A DNA stretch of 64,000 nucleotides from Coenobita brevimanus (Eukaryota > Arthropoda > Malacostraca > Decapoda > Coenobitidae): contig CM064653.1 in NCBI GenBank assembly GCA_032717465.1, positions 38,377,555-38,441,554 on the forward strand, in the 5' to 3' direction. Below, one piece after another: positions 33,005 through 46,069 of this stretch (positions are counted from its first letter, which is position 1; each line of letters opens with the position of its first letter). A program made the position numbers and the translations under genes. The notes beneath the pieces were generated by a model. The model was not told where the DNA came from, did no database searches, and saw only the letters and a program-made list of their open reading frames with translations.

Positions 33005-34850
33005 TTCTCTCTCTCTCTCTCTCGCATACAAAATAGATATATACTGCGTTTCCTCCTCTAGTTACCTTTCACTTTGCTCCCCTTTCCTTCCATCACCCCA
33101 GACACAAATTTTAATTCCCATTTCTCCATCACCTTCCATTATCGCCTCATCACCATCCCCTCCTCCACCCTGCCAAGTTCACTAACAAATTACATCTCAC
33201 ACTGTCTGAAACATTTCACTACACTTTCACCCTCCCTCGCAATTTTCATCTTTCCCATATATTTCTCTCCTTCCTCTAACTCTATCGTTCTCATATATAC
33301 TCCTATTTTTTTCTTACCCTTTCAATACCCTCTCACCATTCATTTCCATCATCATCTTTCCCGTCTATTGCTCTCCTTAAACTATTTCTGTTCTATCTTA
33401 AACATACATTATCCACCAATTCACAACTATCTTACCTTTCCTTCACCTTCCTTCCCTTGTGCTTCTCTCCTCCTCCCCTCTTACTTATTCCTACTTCACT
33501 TGCATCCCTCCATCTATTGTCTGTTTCTTTTCTTCTTTCATTTTCTTTCCTTCTCCTTTTCCTTCCTCTCTTCCCGCTACTCTATTCTCTCTTTCTTTTT
33601 TACGCTGCCTCCTCCTCCTCCTCCTCCTCTCCCTTTGTTCCCCCACCCCCTCTCTGTCCACCCTTTATCACCCAGTTACCTGCCTTACTACCCTACCGCC
33701 CTTCCATCACCCTACCACCTCCCTACCACCCTTCCACCAACCTGCCACCTTACCACATTTCCACCACCCTGCCATCTCCACCTCCCTGCTGCCCTACCAC
33801 TATTCCAACCACTCGTCTACTAATTTGCCACCCTACCACATTTCCAACACCCTGCCACCCTTCCATCACCTTACTACCCTGCCACCACCCTTCCGCCTGC
33901 CACCTGCCGCTGGGGAGAGTGGTAGCGGCGTAGGAGAAGTGGTGGCGGTGTTATTGTGTTGGGCTAGAGGCTTTTGTTGTTCCCCCCGCTCCCCCTCTGT
34001 TCTCCCTCCTTCCACCCCCTCTTTTCTTCTCCCTTCCTTCCCCCTTCGACCCCCTCTTTTCTTCCCCTCTCCCTACCCCTTCCACCCACTCTTTTCTTCT
34101 CCTCTCCTTCCCCCTTCGACCCCCTCTTTTCTTCTCTCCTTCCCCCTTCCACCCCCTCTTTTCCTCTCCTTTCCTTCCCCCCTTCCACTCCTTCTTTTCT
34201 TCTCCTTTTCTTCCCCTCTTCCATCCCCTCTTTTCTTCTCCCTTCCTGCCCCCTTCCACCCCCTCTTTTCTTCTCCCTTCCTTCCCCCCTCCACCCCCAC
34301 TTTTTTTCTCCCTTCCTTCCCTTCTTCCACCCCCCCTTTTCCTTTCCCTCCCCCCATCCACCCTCTTCTCCCGTCCTTCCCCTCGTCCACTCCTTCATCT
34401 TTCCTCTCCTACCCCACCACCTCTCTCGATTCTCCCATCCTCCCCCAACCCCCACTCCATCCTCCTCCTCCTTCCACTCCTCCCCTCCTTCTCCCCATTC
34501 ACATTCTCTCCTTTCCTCCCTCTTCTTCCACTCACCTCCCTCGCTTCTGCATTTCTCCCCCAACCCTTACGCCATCCTCCTCCTCCTCCCTCCTTCCCCG
34601 CCTCTCTCCTCCGTCTTCCTCCTTCCTTTTCCTTTTCTCCCCGACGATCTCTTCGCCTCCCTCCTCCCTCCACCACCTCTCTGTCCTGCTTTCTCACCAT
34701 CTTCCTTCCCCACCATCACCTCCTCCTCTCTCTCTCTCTTCCTTCCTTCCTTCCTTCTTCCTCCTCCTCCTCCTCCTCCGTTTTTCTTGCCCCTTAAATT
34801 TAATAGCTTCCTCTTCCTTCTCCCCCTTTCCTCTTTTACATGTTTTCTTG
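33005..34850. repeat. polypyrimidine tract with minisatellite-like sections, 1.8 kb
   Basis: The plus strand is almost all C and T from about 33060. 33660-33900 repeats ACCACCCTGCCACC-like words, and 34000-34370 repeats CCCCCTCTTTTCTTCTCCCT with a period of roughly 30-40 bp. Long frames without stops are compositional. Confidence 0.85.
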
Positions 34851-35240
34851 TAAGTCTCAAGTTACAAAACAGAGAATACAGTGAAAAGTGACAAAAAGCA
34901 TACCCATATTGAGGAACAAACACTACGATGAACGTTTAGAAGAAATATAAAGGCGCAGACTCCAAGGGAAACTAATTCACATAAATAACTTTTTTCGAAA
35001 GACCATGCTACTATGGCAAACAATTACTTAAAAATAGTCAAAGACCTCTCAAATTATTCTGAAGTTAATTGCTATAAAATCACTAGCAGACGTTTCCAGT
35101 CTAATGAAGTTTTAATTTCAATTCTCAAAACAATGTGTAAACATATGGAACATCTGCTTAGGATTGTGGTAGACCGTGGCAGAGGTAGAAATATCAAATT
35201 ATCGCTTCCATATCTATCTTTTAATCCAAGCTAAACACAT
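34851..35240. other. unique sequence, no recognisable feature
   Basis: AT-rich. One short open frame (35013-35234) has no recognisable domain. Confidence 0.4.
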
Positions 35241-35310
35241 TCATAGTTAAATAAGTAAGTAAATAAATAAATAAATAAATAATAATAATAATCCATCCAT
35301 CCATCATCCA
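35241..35310. repeat. (AAAT)n, (AAT)n and (CCAT)n run
   Basis: Consecutive AAGT/AAAT, AAT and CCAT repeats. Confidence 0.8.
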
Positions 35311-35344
35311 ATCGTTATGCAATTCAGTGTTAATTTTCCTTTAT

Positions 35345-35515
35345 ATTTATATCCAAAGGGTGGTTGGGGTTTATTAGTCACGTAATGCCACTCTGGGATG
35401 AGTGGGGCTGGTCACTCTCATCTTAATGTCAGGACCAACTTGCCTAGCTCCGGGCTGCTACGCTCCTCATGGGGCAATGTAGGATTGGATGATGAATGAA
35501 TGAATGAAATGGTAA
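35345..35515 (+). mobile_element. possible SINE or LINE 3' end with (AATG)n tail
   Basis: An isolated GC-richer block with GGTTGGGGTTTATTAGTCAC and CTCATGGGGCAATGTAGG. It ends in GATGAATGAATGAATGAA, the same kind of tail as the 5S-derived SINE at 9.4 kb. There is no second copy in the window, so the assignment is tentative. Confidence 0.4.
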
Positions 35516-35639
35516 CAGGCTGGTAAAAAATATCGCTTTCCATTTACTCTTTCCTAAGCCAATTCCGTGACAACTTTTCTATGCTGAATGGAGGTTCTCC
35601 TCACTTTTTCCTACCGACTTCAGCTGGAGGGGTTGGTGG

Positions 35640-35735
35640 GTGGTAGAGGCAGGTGAATGGGAGGGGCAGGGGGGTGGGAGGGACTGGTGGGTGGAAGGGA
35701 CTGGTGAGTGGGAGGGACTGGTGGGTGAGGGGAGC
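35640..35735. repeat. short G-rich minisatellite
   Basis: GGGAGGGACTGGTGGGTG units of about 18-20 bp. Confidence 0.75.
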
Positions 35736-35859
35736 CTTCTTGCTTTACCGTCCTTATCTACGACTCACAAAATCAAACAGCTTTCTCTGCAACAAACAGC
35801 CTGAAGTGCACCATTAGATCTGTTGTTGTGTGCGTGTCTTCCCACTCCTTTATTATGTA

Positions 35860-36150
35860 CTCCCTCCTCATTTCTCACTCCTTTCTTCCTTCCTTCCTTC
35901 TCCCAACACCAACCCTGATACAACCCAAACATCAATATCAACTAGTTCCGTTATCCTTCCTTCCCCTTCTTCTTTCCATCCCTCCATCCATCCATTTGTC
36001 CGTCCGTCCATCGATCAATCCATTCCTCCGTCCTAACTCTCCCTGCTTCTCCCTTCTTCCATCAAACCATCCATCCATTCACCCTCACTCACACTGTCCT
36101 TCCATCCTTCCTTCTTTCCTTCCATCACCACAACACAACTCTGACACCAC
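35860..36150. repeat. pyrimidine-rich (CCAT)/(CTTC)n stretch
   Basis: CCATCCATCCAT and TTCCTTCCTTCC words. A segment with ACAACCCAAACATCA near 35920 recurs with ACAACACAAACATCATTATC near 36155. Confidence 0.7.
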
Positions 36151-36189
36151 TCTGATACAACACAAACATCATTATCAGCGACTCATGTT

Positions 36190-38040
36190 ATCCCTCTGTG
36201 GGTGTGTGGAGGGGTGAGGATGAGGCGAGAGGATAGGGGAGAGGGAGGGGGAGAGGATAAGGGAGAGGGAGGGGGAGAGGATAAAGGAGAGGGAGGGGGA
36301 AAGGATGAGGTGAGAGGATGAGGGAGAGGGGGAAAGGATGAGGTGAGAGGATGAGGGAGAGGGAGAGGGAGAGGGAGAGGGTGAGAGGTGAGGATAAGAG
36401 TGAGGGTTAGGGTGCTGGGTGAGGATAGCGTGATAGGCGAGGATGAAGGTGAATAAGGGTAAGGGTGAGGGCGAGGGTTAAAGTAGGGTGAGGTGAGAGG
36501 ATGATGGTGAGGGTGAGGGGTGAGGGTGGTGAGGATGAGGGTGAGGGTTAGGGTGAGGAGGTGACACAAGCCTCTCCCATCATGACAATCCACAGATCTT
36601 GTTATGAGAGGAATGCACGGTCAGGGAGGTGGGGAGGGGAGGAAAGAAAACAATGGTAGGGAGTGAGAGATTGAAGGAAGGCGGCAAGCAAGCAAGGAGG
36701 GAAGGAAAGAAGGAATGGACGGAGAGAAAGGAAGGAGGGAGAGACGGAATGGAAGGAGAGAGAAATGACGCAAGTACATAAGGAAGGGAAAGAAAAGGAG
36801 ATAATGGAGCATGTGATAATTAGGGTGGTGCAAGGAAGGAAGCTGGATGATTTTAAGGTGAGGCAGGGATTATGAATGAGGCAGGTTAAGGTAGGCAGTT
36901 CAAGGAAAAGCAGGGTGAGGTGCAGTGAGTCTGACAAAGAGCGAAGAGGTCAGAAACAGGGTGGGGGACAGGGTGAGGGAGTTTGAGACAGGGTGAGAAG
37001 GGTAGGCTGAACGAAGGTGGGGGAGGAAGAGGGAGGTTGAGCAGAGTACGGGAGGATGAGGGGGTCTGAGGCAGAGTGAAGGAAGTTAACGCAGACTGGG
37101 TGAGAGGGGCAGAATAAAGTAGTATGAGGTAAGGTGAGACACGGGAGGAGAGATAGGGTGACAGAAGGTAAGCAAGACTGAAGAAAGGTAAGAAAGGCGA
37201 GAAAGACAAGATGAAAGAGTGAAGAAGGAAGGAAGGATGAGGAAGACAGGAGGCGGGGAGAGAAAAGGTGGTATACACAAAGCGAGGGAGACAATAAGGC
37301 AAGGGAAGGAAGAGAGGGAGCAGCAGAATGAGGCAGGACGAGGGAGTCAGGATGAAGGTACAGCAGACAGGGTGGGATGGCCAGGGTGATGGAAGGGCAG
37401 AGTGAAGGATGAAGGAGGGGCAGAGTGAAGGGTGAAGGAGGGGCAGGGAGAAGGGTTGGGAGGGTAACACATACAGATGGGAGAGGGAGAGGCGCCCCCC
37501 CTCCCCCCCAAAAAAAAAGAAAAGGTACTCAACTCCTGAACTCTATTGTCAGACTGTACAAGCACAGAGGTGGGGTGTGGTGGTATGAGAAGGGAAGGGA
37601 GACCGGATGTGTGAAGAGGGGAGGGGAGGGGAATGTACAGGTGATGGGGGGCGGGAGGAAGGCGGTGCTTGAGGGGGAGAGGAGGGGAATATATAGGTAC
37701 TGGGGGATTGGGGAGGGAGGTGCTTGAGGGTGGGGGAGGGGAGGGGAATATACAGGTACTGGGGGATTGGGGAGGGAGGTGCTTGAGGGGGAGGGAGGGG
37801 AGGGAAGGGGAACATGCAGGTACTGGAGTATTGGGGAGGGCGGTGCTTGAGGGGGAGGAAGAGGTGGGGGGGGGTTGTGTGCTTGCGTGAGGGGGGGATT
37901 TGTGTGCATGGGTAAGTGTTGGTGTTGGGGAGGTGTAAGTGTTGGGAAGAGTGAGTCGGGTATGGGGAGGAGTGTTGGGGAGAGAGGGAGGTGTTGTGTT
38001 GCTTATGAAGGGGCATGTGTAGGAATGGCAGAGGGGGGAA
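36190..38040. repeat. polypurine, G-rich tract with minisatellites
   Basis: 36220-36400 repeats GAGAGGGAGGGGGAGAGGAT (about 24-28 bp). 37629-37870 has four units of about 62 bp containing GGTACTGGGGGATTGGGGAG and GGTGCTTGAGGGGGAGG. 37890-38010 repeats GTGTTGGGG. Minus-strand frames are Pro/Ser/Leu-rich artefacts. Confidence 0.85.
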
Positions 38041-38214
38041 TAGGTCAGATATAATTTGACGAAAGTAATGTAATGTTTTCTGCCATCTGTCTACCGAATC
38101 ACAAACACCCTAACTCCTTCACTATCACGGCGTCTGCATATTTTAGTATTTGCTCTCTCCATGCGATTTTTCCTGATTTTGAAAAGAAGCTTCAAAGTGC
38201 AGGAGTAAGACAAA

Positions 38215-38457
38215 GCCATCAAAACCCCCACCCATTCACCAATACTTCCCTTCCCCCACTTCCTCTTACTCCCCCTACCCCACTTCCTTACTCCCCCTAC
38301 CCCATCCCCTCATACTCCCCCTACCCCATCCTCATAAGCTACTCCAAACTCCTTCCACTTACTCCTTCATACCCTCTTCTGCTTTCCCTTACCTTCCCTA
38401 ATTCTTCCCATCCTCTTCTGTTGTCCGGTATTATCCATGAACTAAAATACTAGGGTG

Positions 38458-38490
<33 letters not shown>

Positions 38491-38790
38491 ATCTATCTTC
38501 ATTACTTCGTGTAACTTCTCTCCTACCTCCCATTTTCTCCTTTCCTTTCCCCTTTCTTTTCTTTCTCCTCGTCCTTGCACCCTCTCTCTTCCTTCCTCCT
38601 CCTGCTCTCGTCCACCCTTTTCCATCCTCTCTCCTTCCTTCATTTTCTCGCTTCCTCCTCCTCTCGTTTGTATTCCAGCTTCTCTCCCTTCTCTCCTTTT
38701 CTCCTTTCCTCTTTCCTCGGCTTTCCTTCCTCCCCCCCCCCCCCCCGCCCCAATTCGCGCTTCTTTCCTTCCCCCATCCCCCACGACAGT
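38215..38790. repeat. polypyrimidine tract with (CT)n
   Basis: CT array at 38457-38486. The rest is C/T-rich, with a run of C at 38732-38746. Confidence 0.8.
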
Positions 38791-39029
38791 GACACACTTG
38801 GTGCCGCTTATAAATTAATATACGCAAGACGACACCACCATGCAAATGTCATGTGGCCCGCCTGTATGTGTGTCCTGGTGCGTGAGACAGGTGGGTAGGG
38901 TAATGTACACAGATAGATACAAGAATAAACACACACGCTGATTGACTGACTGATATAGATACAGTACAAGAAGATGCAATCAGAGAGTGCAACACCTGAG
39001 CCCACCAGCTGCTTTATGGGTCAAATACT

Positions 39030-39820
39030 GACTTTGTCCTGTGACCCTGACCTTCGAGAGACTATTCTCAAAACTGAATTACTTCATTCTTGCCTAACCC
39101 TTAACCCTTTTACCAACTTTGGCTCAAATCAGACCAAAGCTACCCGAGTTCATTTTGCCTAGCGACCTTGATCTTCGTCCTTCTTTGCAATCTTGACCTT
39201 TGACTGATCGTTTTCAAAATTAAATACCTTTATCCTTGACTTAACCTGACCCTTCAACAAAGGTCAGTCGACATAGGATAAAAACTATTTAAGATGACCT
39301 TGCCAAGTGACCTTGACCTATCACTTCCTGTTTTACTGTTTTAGAAAGCAACAGGTCAAACTCTTGGGTGCTCAACCCATCCACCACCAAGTCTGATTCA
39401 AATCATATATATATTTTTTTTTAATCATACACGCAAACACACGGTCGAACTCTGACCTTTCCCTGCAACCTGAACCTCTGATCGATGGCTTTCACAACTG
39501 ACTCCCTACGGTTTTGCCTGACCCTTCACCCTTCCGCCAAGTTGGGTAAATTCAGATCAAAACTGTCTGAGTTGACCCTGCCATGTGACCCTGGTCTTTG
39601 ACTTTTCCCTGTAACCTTGACCTCTTCATTAATCAAAATGGAAACTTTCTATTCTTGACTTATTCTCAGCTTTTCCACAAAGTCTGATTTAAATTGAATA
39701 AAACTATGTTGACCTTGGCCTGTGACCCTGACCTCTGACCCGTTGTTTTAAAAACTAGAGGTTTACTCCTTAGCAGACTTTCAACGCTTCCACCGAGTCC
39801 GGCTAAAATCAGATTAAGTT
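39030..39820. repeat. diverged tandem repeat with TGACCTTGACC words
   Basis: Roughly five to six units of about 120-170 bp. Each has TGTGACCCTGACCTTYGAC-like text, a TTTTCAAAACT core, CTTGACTTAACC, CCACCAAGTTTGG and AATCAGATCAAAACT. Units start near 39040, 39175, 39300, 39455, 39590 and 39715. Confidence 0.7.
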
Positions 39821-39825
39821 ATTTT

Positions 39826-39828
<3 letters not shown>

Positions 39829-39889
<61 letters not shown>
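39829..39889. repeat. (CA)n microsatellite
   Basis: Perfect CA repeats. Confidence 0.97.
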
Positions 39890-39890
<1 letters not shown>

Positions 39891-39999
39891 AATTAAATAA
39901 AAACACTCGCTCCTGATTCGGGACCACGGATGTAATTAATATATTTAAAGGAAACCTACAGTATGTACTGTATATCGAAATCTATACACTATTAATATA

Positions 40000-40176
<177 letters not shown>

Positions 40177-40431
40177 TGGTATATACTCGTACAGCAACGG
40201 CTGAAGAAACTTTTATAATGAAAAATAAAATATAAAATATAATGAAATAATTACAGGTAAACAGGCACCGCAGACATATGCCGGAGTGATAGAGACACAA
40301 ATATATAACTGAAAGAATGAAGAAAGAAATTACATGTTACCAAAAAACGTGAACTTATCCCCCTCTATAAATAAATAATCAAATAAATAAATAAATACAT
40401 TAATAAAAATGCCTTTAGTTATCAGTTTGTT

Positions 40432-40432
<1 letters not shown>

Positions 40433-40476
<44 letters not shown>

Positions 40477-40826
40477 TCCCCCACCCTAATGACGTCTAGT
40501 AATTACATACTTAATTAGAGCGATCAGTTCTTGCAGTCGGCTCCTTGTCTGCCCGAGGCCCTCTCACGCACATACACACACAGATACGTACATACTGTAC
40601 ACACATACATACACGCACGCTCCTATTACGCGCACACACAGATACTTATTCATAACACATACATACATATATACTTACATAAATACATATAACCTAGGCA
40701 CGCAGTACACAAACAAATACGTACATACCTACATACATATACATATATACATAATACACGCACACATACACATATACACATAATTATGCACACAGGCCTA
40801 CAGAAATAGGTTAACAAACGCATACA

Positions 40827-40863
<37 letters not shown>

Positions 40864-40925
40864 CACGCACACTATACACGTAAACATAATATACATATCA
40901 CGCGCAGGTATATTTACATACGCGT

Positions 40926-41013
<88 letters not shown>

Positions 41014-41122
41014 TTTTTTTATGCTGCCCAGGAAAGTGACTTGGCGATTTCACTAACCTAACGCAACAAAATATCTAACTTAGCGTTCATCAGTCCTCCG
41101 GGCCTACACTGCAAACTGTAAA

Positions 41123-41161
<39 letters not shown>
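40433..41161. repeat. microsatellite cluster: (CT)n, (CATA)n-like, (GA)n, (CA)n, (GT)n
   Basis: CT at 40433-40471. ACATACATA-rich text at 40565-40790. GA at 40833-40861. CA at 40927-41010. GT at 41127-41161. Confidence 0.9.
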
Positions 41162-41164
<3 letters not shown>

Positions 41165-41209
41165 CAGACAACCCCCCAAAAAAGAAAACACGCACACAAA
41201 GCCGTTCCT

Positions 41210-42599
41210 ATCTTCCCCCCCCCCTGGCCCCCCTCACCTACTATAAAACTCGACTTTCATCCCTCCTCTCCTTTCTCTTCCCCTCCCTATTACCCAATCC
41301 TCCCCACCTCCCCTTCCCTTTCATTTCTAGTTCTATCCCACTTTGAAATCAAATCTCTTCTTCCCCTATTTCCTCTCCTTTATCTCACTTCCCTTAGGTG
41401 TCCTTTGGTTTCTTTCATTTCTCCCCGTTCTCTTCTCCCTCTCCCTACCCACCTTCTTTAATTCACTCTCTGTTCAACCTCCTTGAATTCCCCATACCTC
41501 TCTCTCTCTCTACTCCTCCTTTCTCCTCCCTTTCAATTTCCTTTCCCCCTTTTCCTTCTACCTTTTCAATTTTTCTCTTCCTCTCTTATCTCTTCGATGT
41601 CTCCCTCTATCACCTTTTATTATCTCTCTCTCTCACTCTCAGCACTACAAGCGCACCGATAGTCATTCTTTTCTATAACATTACCGTATGTCATAAAAGA
41701 CCATTAGGTTTGCTGGTGTTTGATTTCCTTTGCACTCCTTTGTAATTTCCTCTCACCCATTACCATTCCTCGTCCCTCTTTTTCTCCCCTACCTCTTCCC
41801 TAGCCTCAATTTTCCCCTCTTCTCTCCTCCCACTCCTTCACCTTCCTCTCCCCTACCTCCTTCTACCCCCTTTTTTTCATTTTGTTTCAACGCTTTCCTC
41901 TTCTCTCCTTCCACCTTTTCCATTCCCTCCCGCCTCTCTCTCCCGACGTTACACTTTGCTTCCTCTCCTCCCTCTTTCATCCTCCTTACCCCTCCATCTC
42001 TCCCTGTCTCCCTTCTCACTCCCTACCCTTTTCAACCTCTCATTCCCCGTTCTCTCCTTCCATCTTTTCTCTATCCCCCTCTCTCCTTCTCCCTCTTCCC
42101 ATATTTTATTTTACCTTCCCCCTCCCCTTATTCTTTCCTCACTCTTCGTCTCTCTTCTCCTTCCCTCCCTCTTTTTAATACACCTCTTCCCCTTCCTTCC
42201 CGACAATTTGCCTTCTATTTCTCTCTTCAACTCCCCCTCCCTCCTTCTACTCCCTCTCTCCCTCCACTCCATCCTTCTCATTTCTTATCTCTTCATCATC
42301 CCTTCCTACAATTCCCCACTCCCTGCCTCCCATTTACCTACCCCTCCCCCTTTCCTCCACTCCTCCCACTCTCTTTCTCTCCCCTGACCCCTTCAATTCC
42401 CCCTCTATTTCTCCTCCCTTCAACTCCCTCCATCTCTCCAATCCCTCCCCTCTCTCCCCATCACGCTTCTTTCAGTTCCTCCCTTTGTCTCTCACTTCCC
42501 TTTCACTCGTTTTTTTTCTCCCCTCTCATACTCTCCTTTCAAAAGCTTTCAATCACTCTCTCTCTCTCTCTCCTCTCATACTCTCCTTTCAAAAGCTTT

Positions 42600-42660
<61 letters not shown>
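41210..42660. repeat. polypyrimidine tract ending in (CT)n
   Basis: C/T-rich plus strand. Near the end a 50-bp unit (CTCATACTCTCCTTTCAAAA then GCTTTCAATC and CT repeats) is present twice, at 42527-42575 and 42574-42657. Confidence 0.85.
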
Positions 42661-42694
42661 GCCACTGAGAATACAATGTTCCTATCACCGAGCT

Positions 42695-43440
42695 TTCCAT
42701 CTTAGTCTATCCGTCTCTATCTATATATCCGTTTATCTATCAATCTATCCATCTGCTTAGAGTACCTATTTAGTCTGCATGTGTCAAGCGAACTATCCAT
42801 CTATCTATTTTTATCTATCTCTCAATCTCTCTCTCTCTATCTTTCATCTATCTACCCTTCCAAAAGCTTTCAATATCCTCTCTCATTCTCGTCTGTTTGC
42901 TCTGAGTCGGTGAATAGGCTACACTGTTTTCAATATCTATTCGTCTCGTCTATCTATCTACCCATCTATCAAGCAGTCTATCTATCTGTCTTCTGCAACT
43001 GTCTACCTACATATATATCTATCTCCTTCTATCAATCTATTATATACCGTAATTGTATATCTATCTATTTATCCGTCTATCCATATTGCATAGCTGTATT
43101 TCTACCTATCAATAAATCTATCTACAGTGGTTTTTCATCCCTCCACCCTTTCACAAGCGCTCAATATCCTTACACTTCCTCTTATTCTCATCCGCGTTGG
43201 CGAATACACTTTTTCACAATCTATCTATCTATCTCCATATATCTATCTAGCTGTCCATTTATCAATAGATCTGTCTGTTTCTGTATCTGTTTCAATCTCA
43301 CTATCTATCTGATTATGTTTGTATGCAACTTTATATTTCTATATCTATCTAGTTTCAAAGTTTACTAAATAGCTATCTCCGTCCGTCTGTGTGTATGTGT
43401 ATATGCATGTATTTATCTATTTATTTATCTATCTACCATA
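42695..43440. repeat. degenerate (ATCT)n tract
   Basis: TCTATCTATCTAT words with many substitutions over 750 bp. Confidence 0.85.
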
Positions 43441-43554
43441 CGCTTAATCCTAGAGTTCTTTTGGGGTGACCATGAAATGTTTTAATACACACAAAAATAC
43501 AGTGTTCAAGTCAAATTCCTTTAGTTTTACCCTTCCCTTCCACATTACCGTATA

Positions 43555-44025
43555 ATATAACTATCTCCCATCGGTCTACTTCAGCTAAGGAAGGAATTAT
43601 AGGCAATCTCCATCAACCCTTCAATACGATGGTAATAGCGAGTATGTTTTCTTCACATCTATTTTTGCTTCATACTGTTATCACACGTGTACCAGCTTAC
43701 AGTCACAGTCGGTAGGAGGGAAGTAAGGGCGAACTTTTGCTTCTGGCTGTAAAGTTTCTGGGTATCTTCTTCAGCTTAACGTCAACTGAGAGAAAGCCTG
43801 GCACACAAGGAGTTAATTCAAGCCTGATTTAACAACTTCACTACCAGCGGGTCTCCCCACACCTGAGTAAAATCGTCTGGTGGAGGCATTAATGAAATAA
43901 CCTCCCCCACGCCGTAGTGAGGGGTTCATGATGACAGCTTCAACCCCCTACAATACTAGAGGTGGATACAAAACCGTCTGGTGGCAGCAAGAATATAGTT
44001 TCAAAGGACTGTCTCCAGAATAGGA
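43555..44025. repeat. palindromic repeat (AATCGTCTGG family), two or more copies
   Basis: GAGTAAAATCGTCTGGTGGA at 43868-43887, with flanking CACTACCAGCGGGTCTCCCC and AGTGAGGGGTTCATGATG. AAAACCGTCTGGTGGCAGCA is at 43970. A weaker half (CTACTTCAGCTAAGGAAGG) lies at 43577. Confidence 0.7.
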
Positions 44026-44049
44026 TACTCTAGATAATATTACGCACGG

Positions 44050-44374
44050 TCCTCTCTCTCTCTCTCTCCTCTCTCCATACAATATCAATCCCTCCTTCCC
44101 TCCCCCTCTCTCTTATCTCTTTGGTGGTGGGAGGTGATGGAAGGGGGGGCAGGCACTAACCCTCCCATAATAGAGGTGGTGATAGCGCTCAAGGGGAGGG
44201 GAGGGGAGTGGAGGGGAGGGGAGTGGAGGGGAGGGGAGTGGAGGGGACGTGAGCGGTAGGGGGACGAGGCTAGGTCAATATTGGTTGGTAGCCCTTCTCC
44301 GAGAACCAACTTTTTTTTTCCCTGTATTTTTTTAGGCCGACTCTTTCCAATCCCCTTTTTTTTTTTCGTACATT

Positions 44375-44425
<51 letters not shown>
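44050..44425. repeat. (CT)n, G-rich 15-bp minisatellite and (GT)n
   Basis: CT at 44052-44075. GGGGAGGGGAGTGGA units at 44195-44245. GT at 44379-44425. Confidence 0.85.
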
Positions 44426-44428
<3 letters not shown>

Positions 44429-44707
44429 TGTTTTGTTTCTTTTTCGATTGACTTTTTTCTCCTATCCTTCTTTCGTTCATTCATGCTTTTTTTTTTTCTT
44501 ACTTTCGTCTTTCGATTGCAATGATTTCTCCTTGATTTTTAACTTTTTTATACTTCTGTCTTTCTTCTTTCGTTTATTCCCATTTTCATTCACATTTTCT
44601 TCTGCCTGATTTTTTCTTCTTTCTTCCCTGTTCTTTTCAACCTTGTTCGTTTTTCTCTCCTTCCCTCAGCCTGACATTTTCTTTGGTTATATTTCGCTGT
44701 TTCCTTC

Positions 44708-44756
<49 letters not shown>

Positions 44757-44760
44757 AGCT
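44426..44760. repeat. T-rich/pyrimidine stretch with (CT)n
   Basis: TTTCTTCTTTC-like text, then CT repeats at 44711-44752. Confidence 0.75.
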
Positions 44761-44916
44761 TTCCTTTTTTCTCTTTCCCTAATTTCTCTCTCATTTACCT
44801 CCCAGTTATTATGATCTACACTGTGGCATTTTATTACCATCTCTAATTCCTTTATTGGTCTGTGCTCTTTTAATAACGTTATCTTCATGGTTCTCTTGCT
44901 TACTTTACTTTTATGC

Positions 44917-45231
<315 letters not shown>

Positions 45232-45633
45232 CTCGCCTGCAACTCCATAAAACCGAAAATATTAAACGTGTAGGTGTTACCGGGAGTGTGGGTGTTACCG
45301 GGAGTGTAGGTGTTGCCTAAGTGTATGCGTGAAGTAGTAGGCAGTAACTCCATATGCTGGGGAGCCATTACCGTCTTCTGAAATTTATATAGTTTGTATC
45401 TTCAGAGAGTTTATTTATTTTGCATTACATCCTTGCTACCCTACGACAATTTAATCAACCTACAGGAAGGCGTAACGGATAGATAAAAAAATGTTATAAC
45501 TGCACTGTTAGGAGATACCAAAAATATATGAATGACACCACCTGATTTACGGGGTTAATATAAGTACTGCTGGACTGACTAAAATACATCTATAACCACA
45601 TAATTATGACTAAAAAGCGCTCAGACAGCGCAT

Positions 45634-45957
45634 ACCTCCGCCAGAGCCATTAAAAAGGATCCGGATCGGCCCCAAAATTTAAAAGATTCTTTCTTGGTCC
45701 ATGGCCCACCATTCCACCAAATTTCACTGAAATTCATTGAGAACTTCTGTAGATATTGTGCAGGATACTCCAGATCCGGATTCGGATCCGCCCCAAAATT
45801 TAACAATTTCTTCCTTGGCTCATGGCCCACCCTTTCACAAGATTTCATAAAAAATTCGTTCATAACTTTTTTTTTAGTAAAGTTGCTAACAGACAGACAG
45901 ATTAACAAACAAACAAAGAAACATCGGCAAAAAGATAACCTCCTTGGTGAAGGTGGC
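45634..45957. mobile_element. MITE-like repeat with CCTCCGCCA ends, copy 2
   Basis: The left end is ACCTCCGCCAGAGCC and the right end CCTCCTTGGTGAAGGTGG. The internal blocks match copy 1 at 32.7 kb in the same order and orientation. No open frame of significance. Confidence 0.75.
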
Positions 45958-46069
45958 AATAAATTAAAAATAGTTGGCACAAACAAAGGACTGACATGGT
46001 AAAATAGAGATTTACAGATAATACAGACAGAAAGAGGCAGACGGGAAAAATACACGACAGAAAATGCAT

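Noticed and set aside
33459..34853. 464-codon Ser/Pro/Phe/Leu-rich open frame
   Set aside because: Product of a polypyrimidine tract. Overlapping frames are equally open and no domain is seen.
35013..35234. 73-codon open frame in AT-rich unique DNA
   Set aside because: Short, no domain, no splice context.
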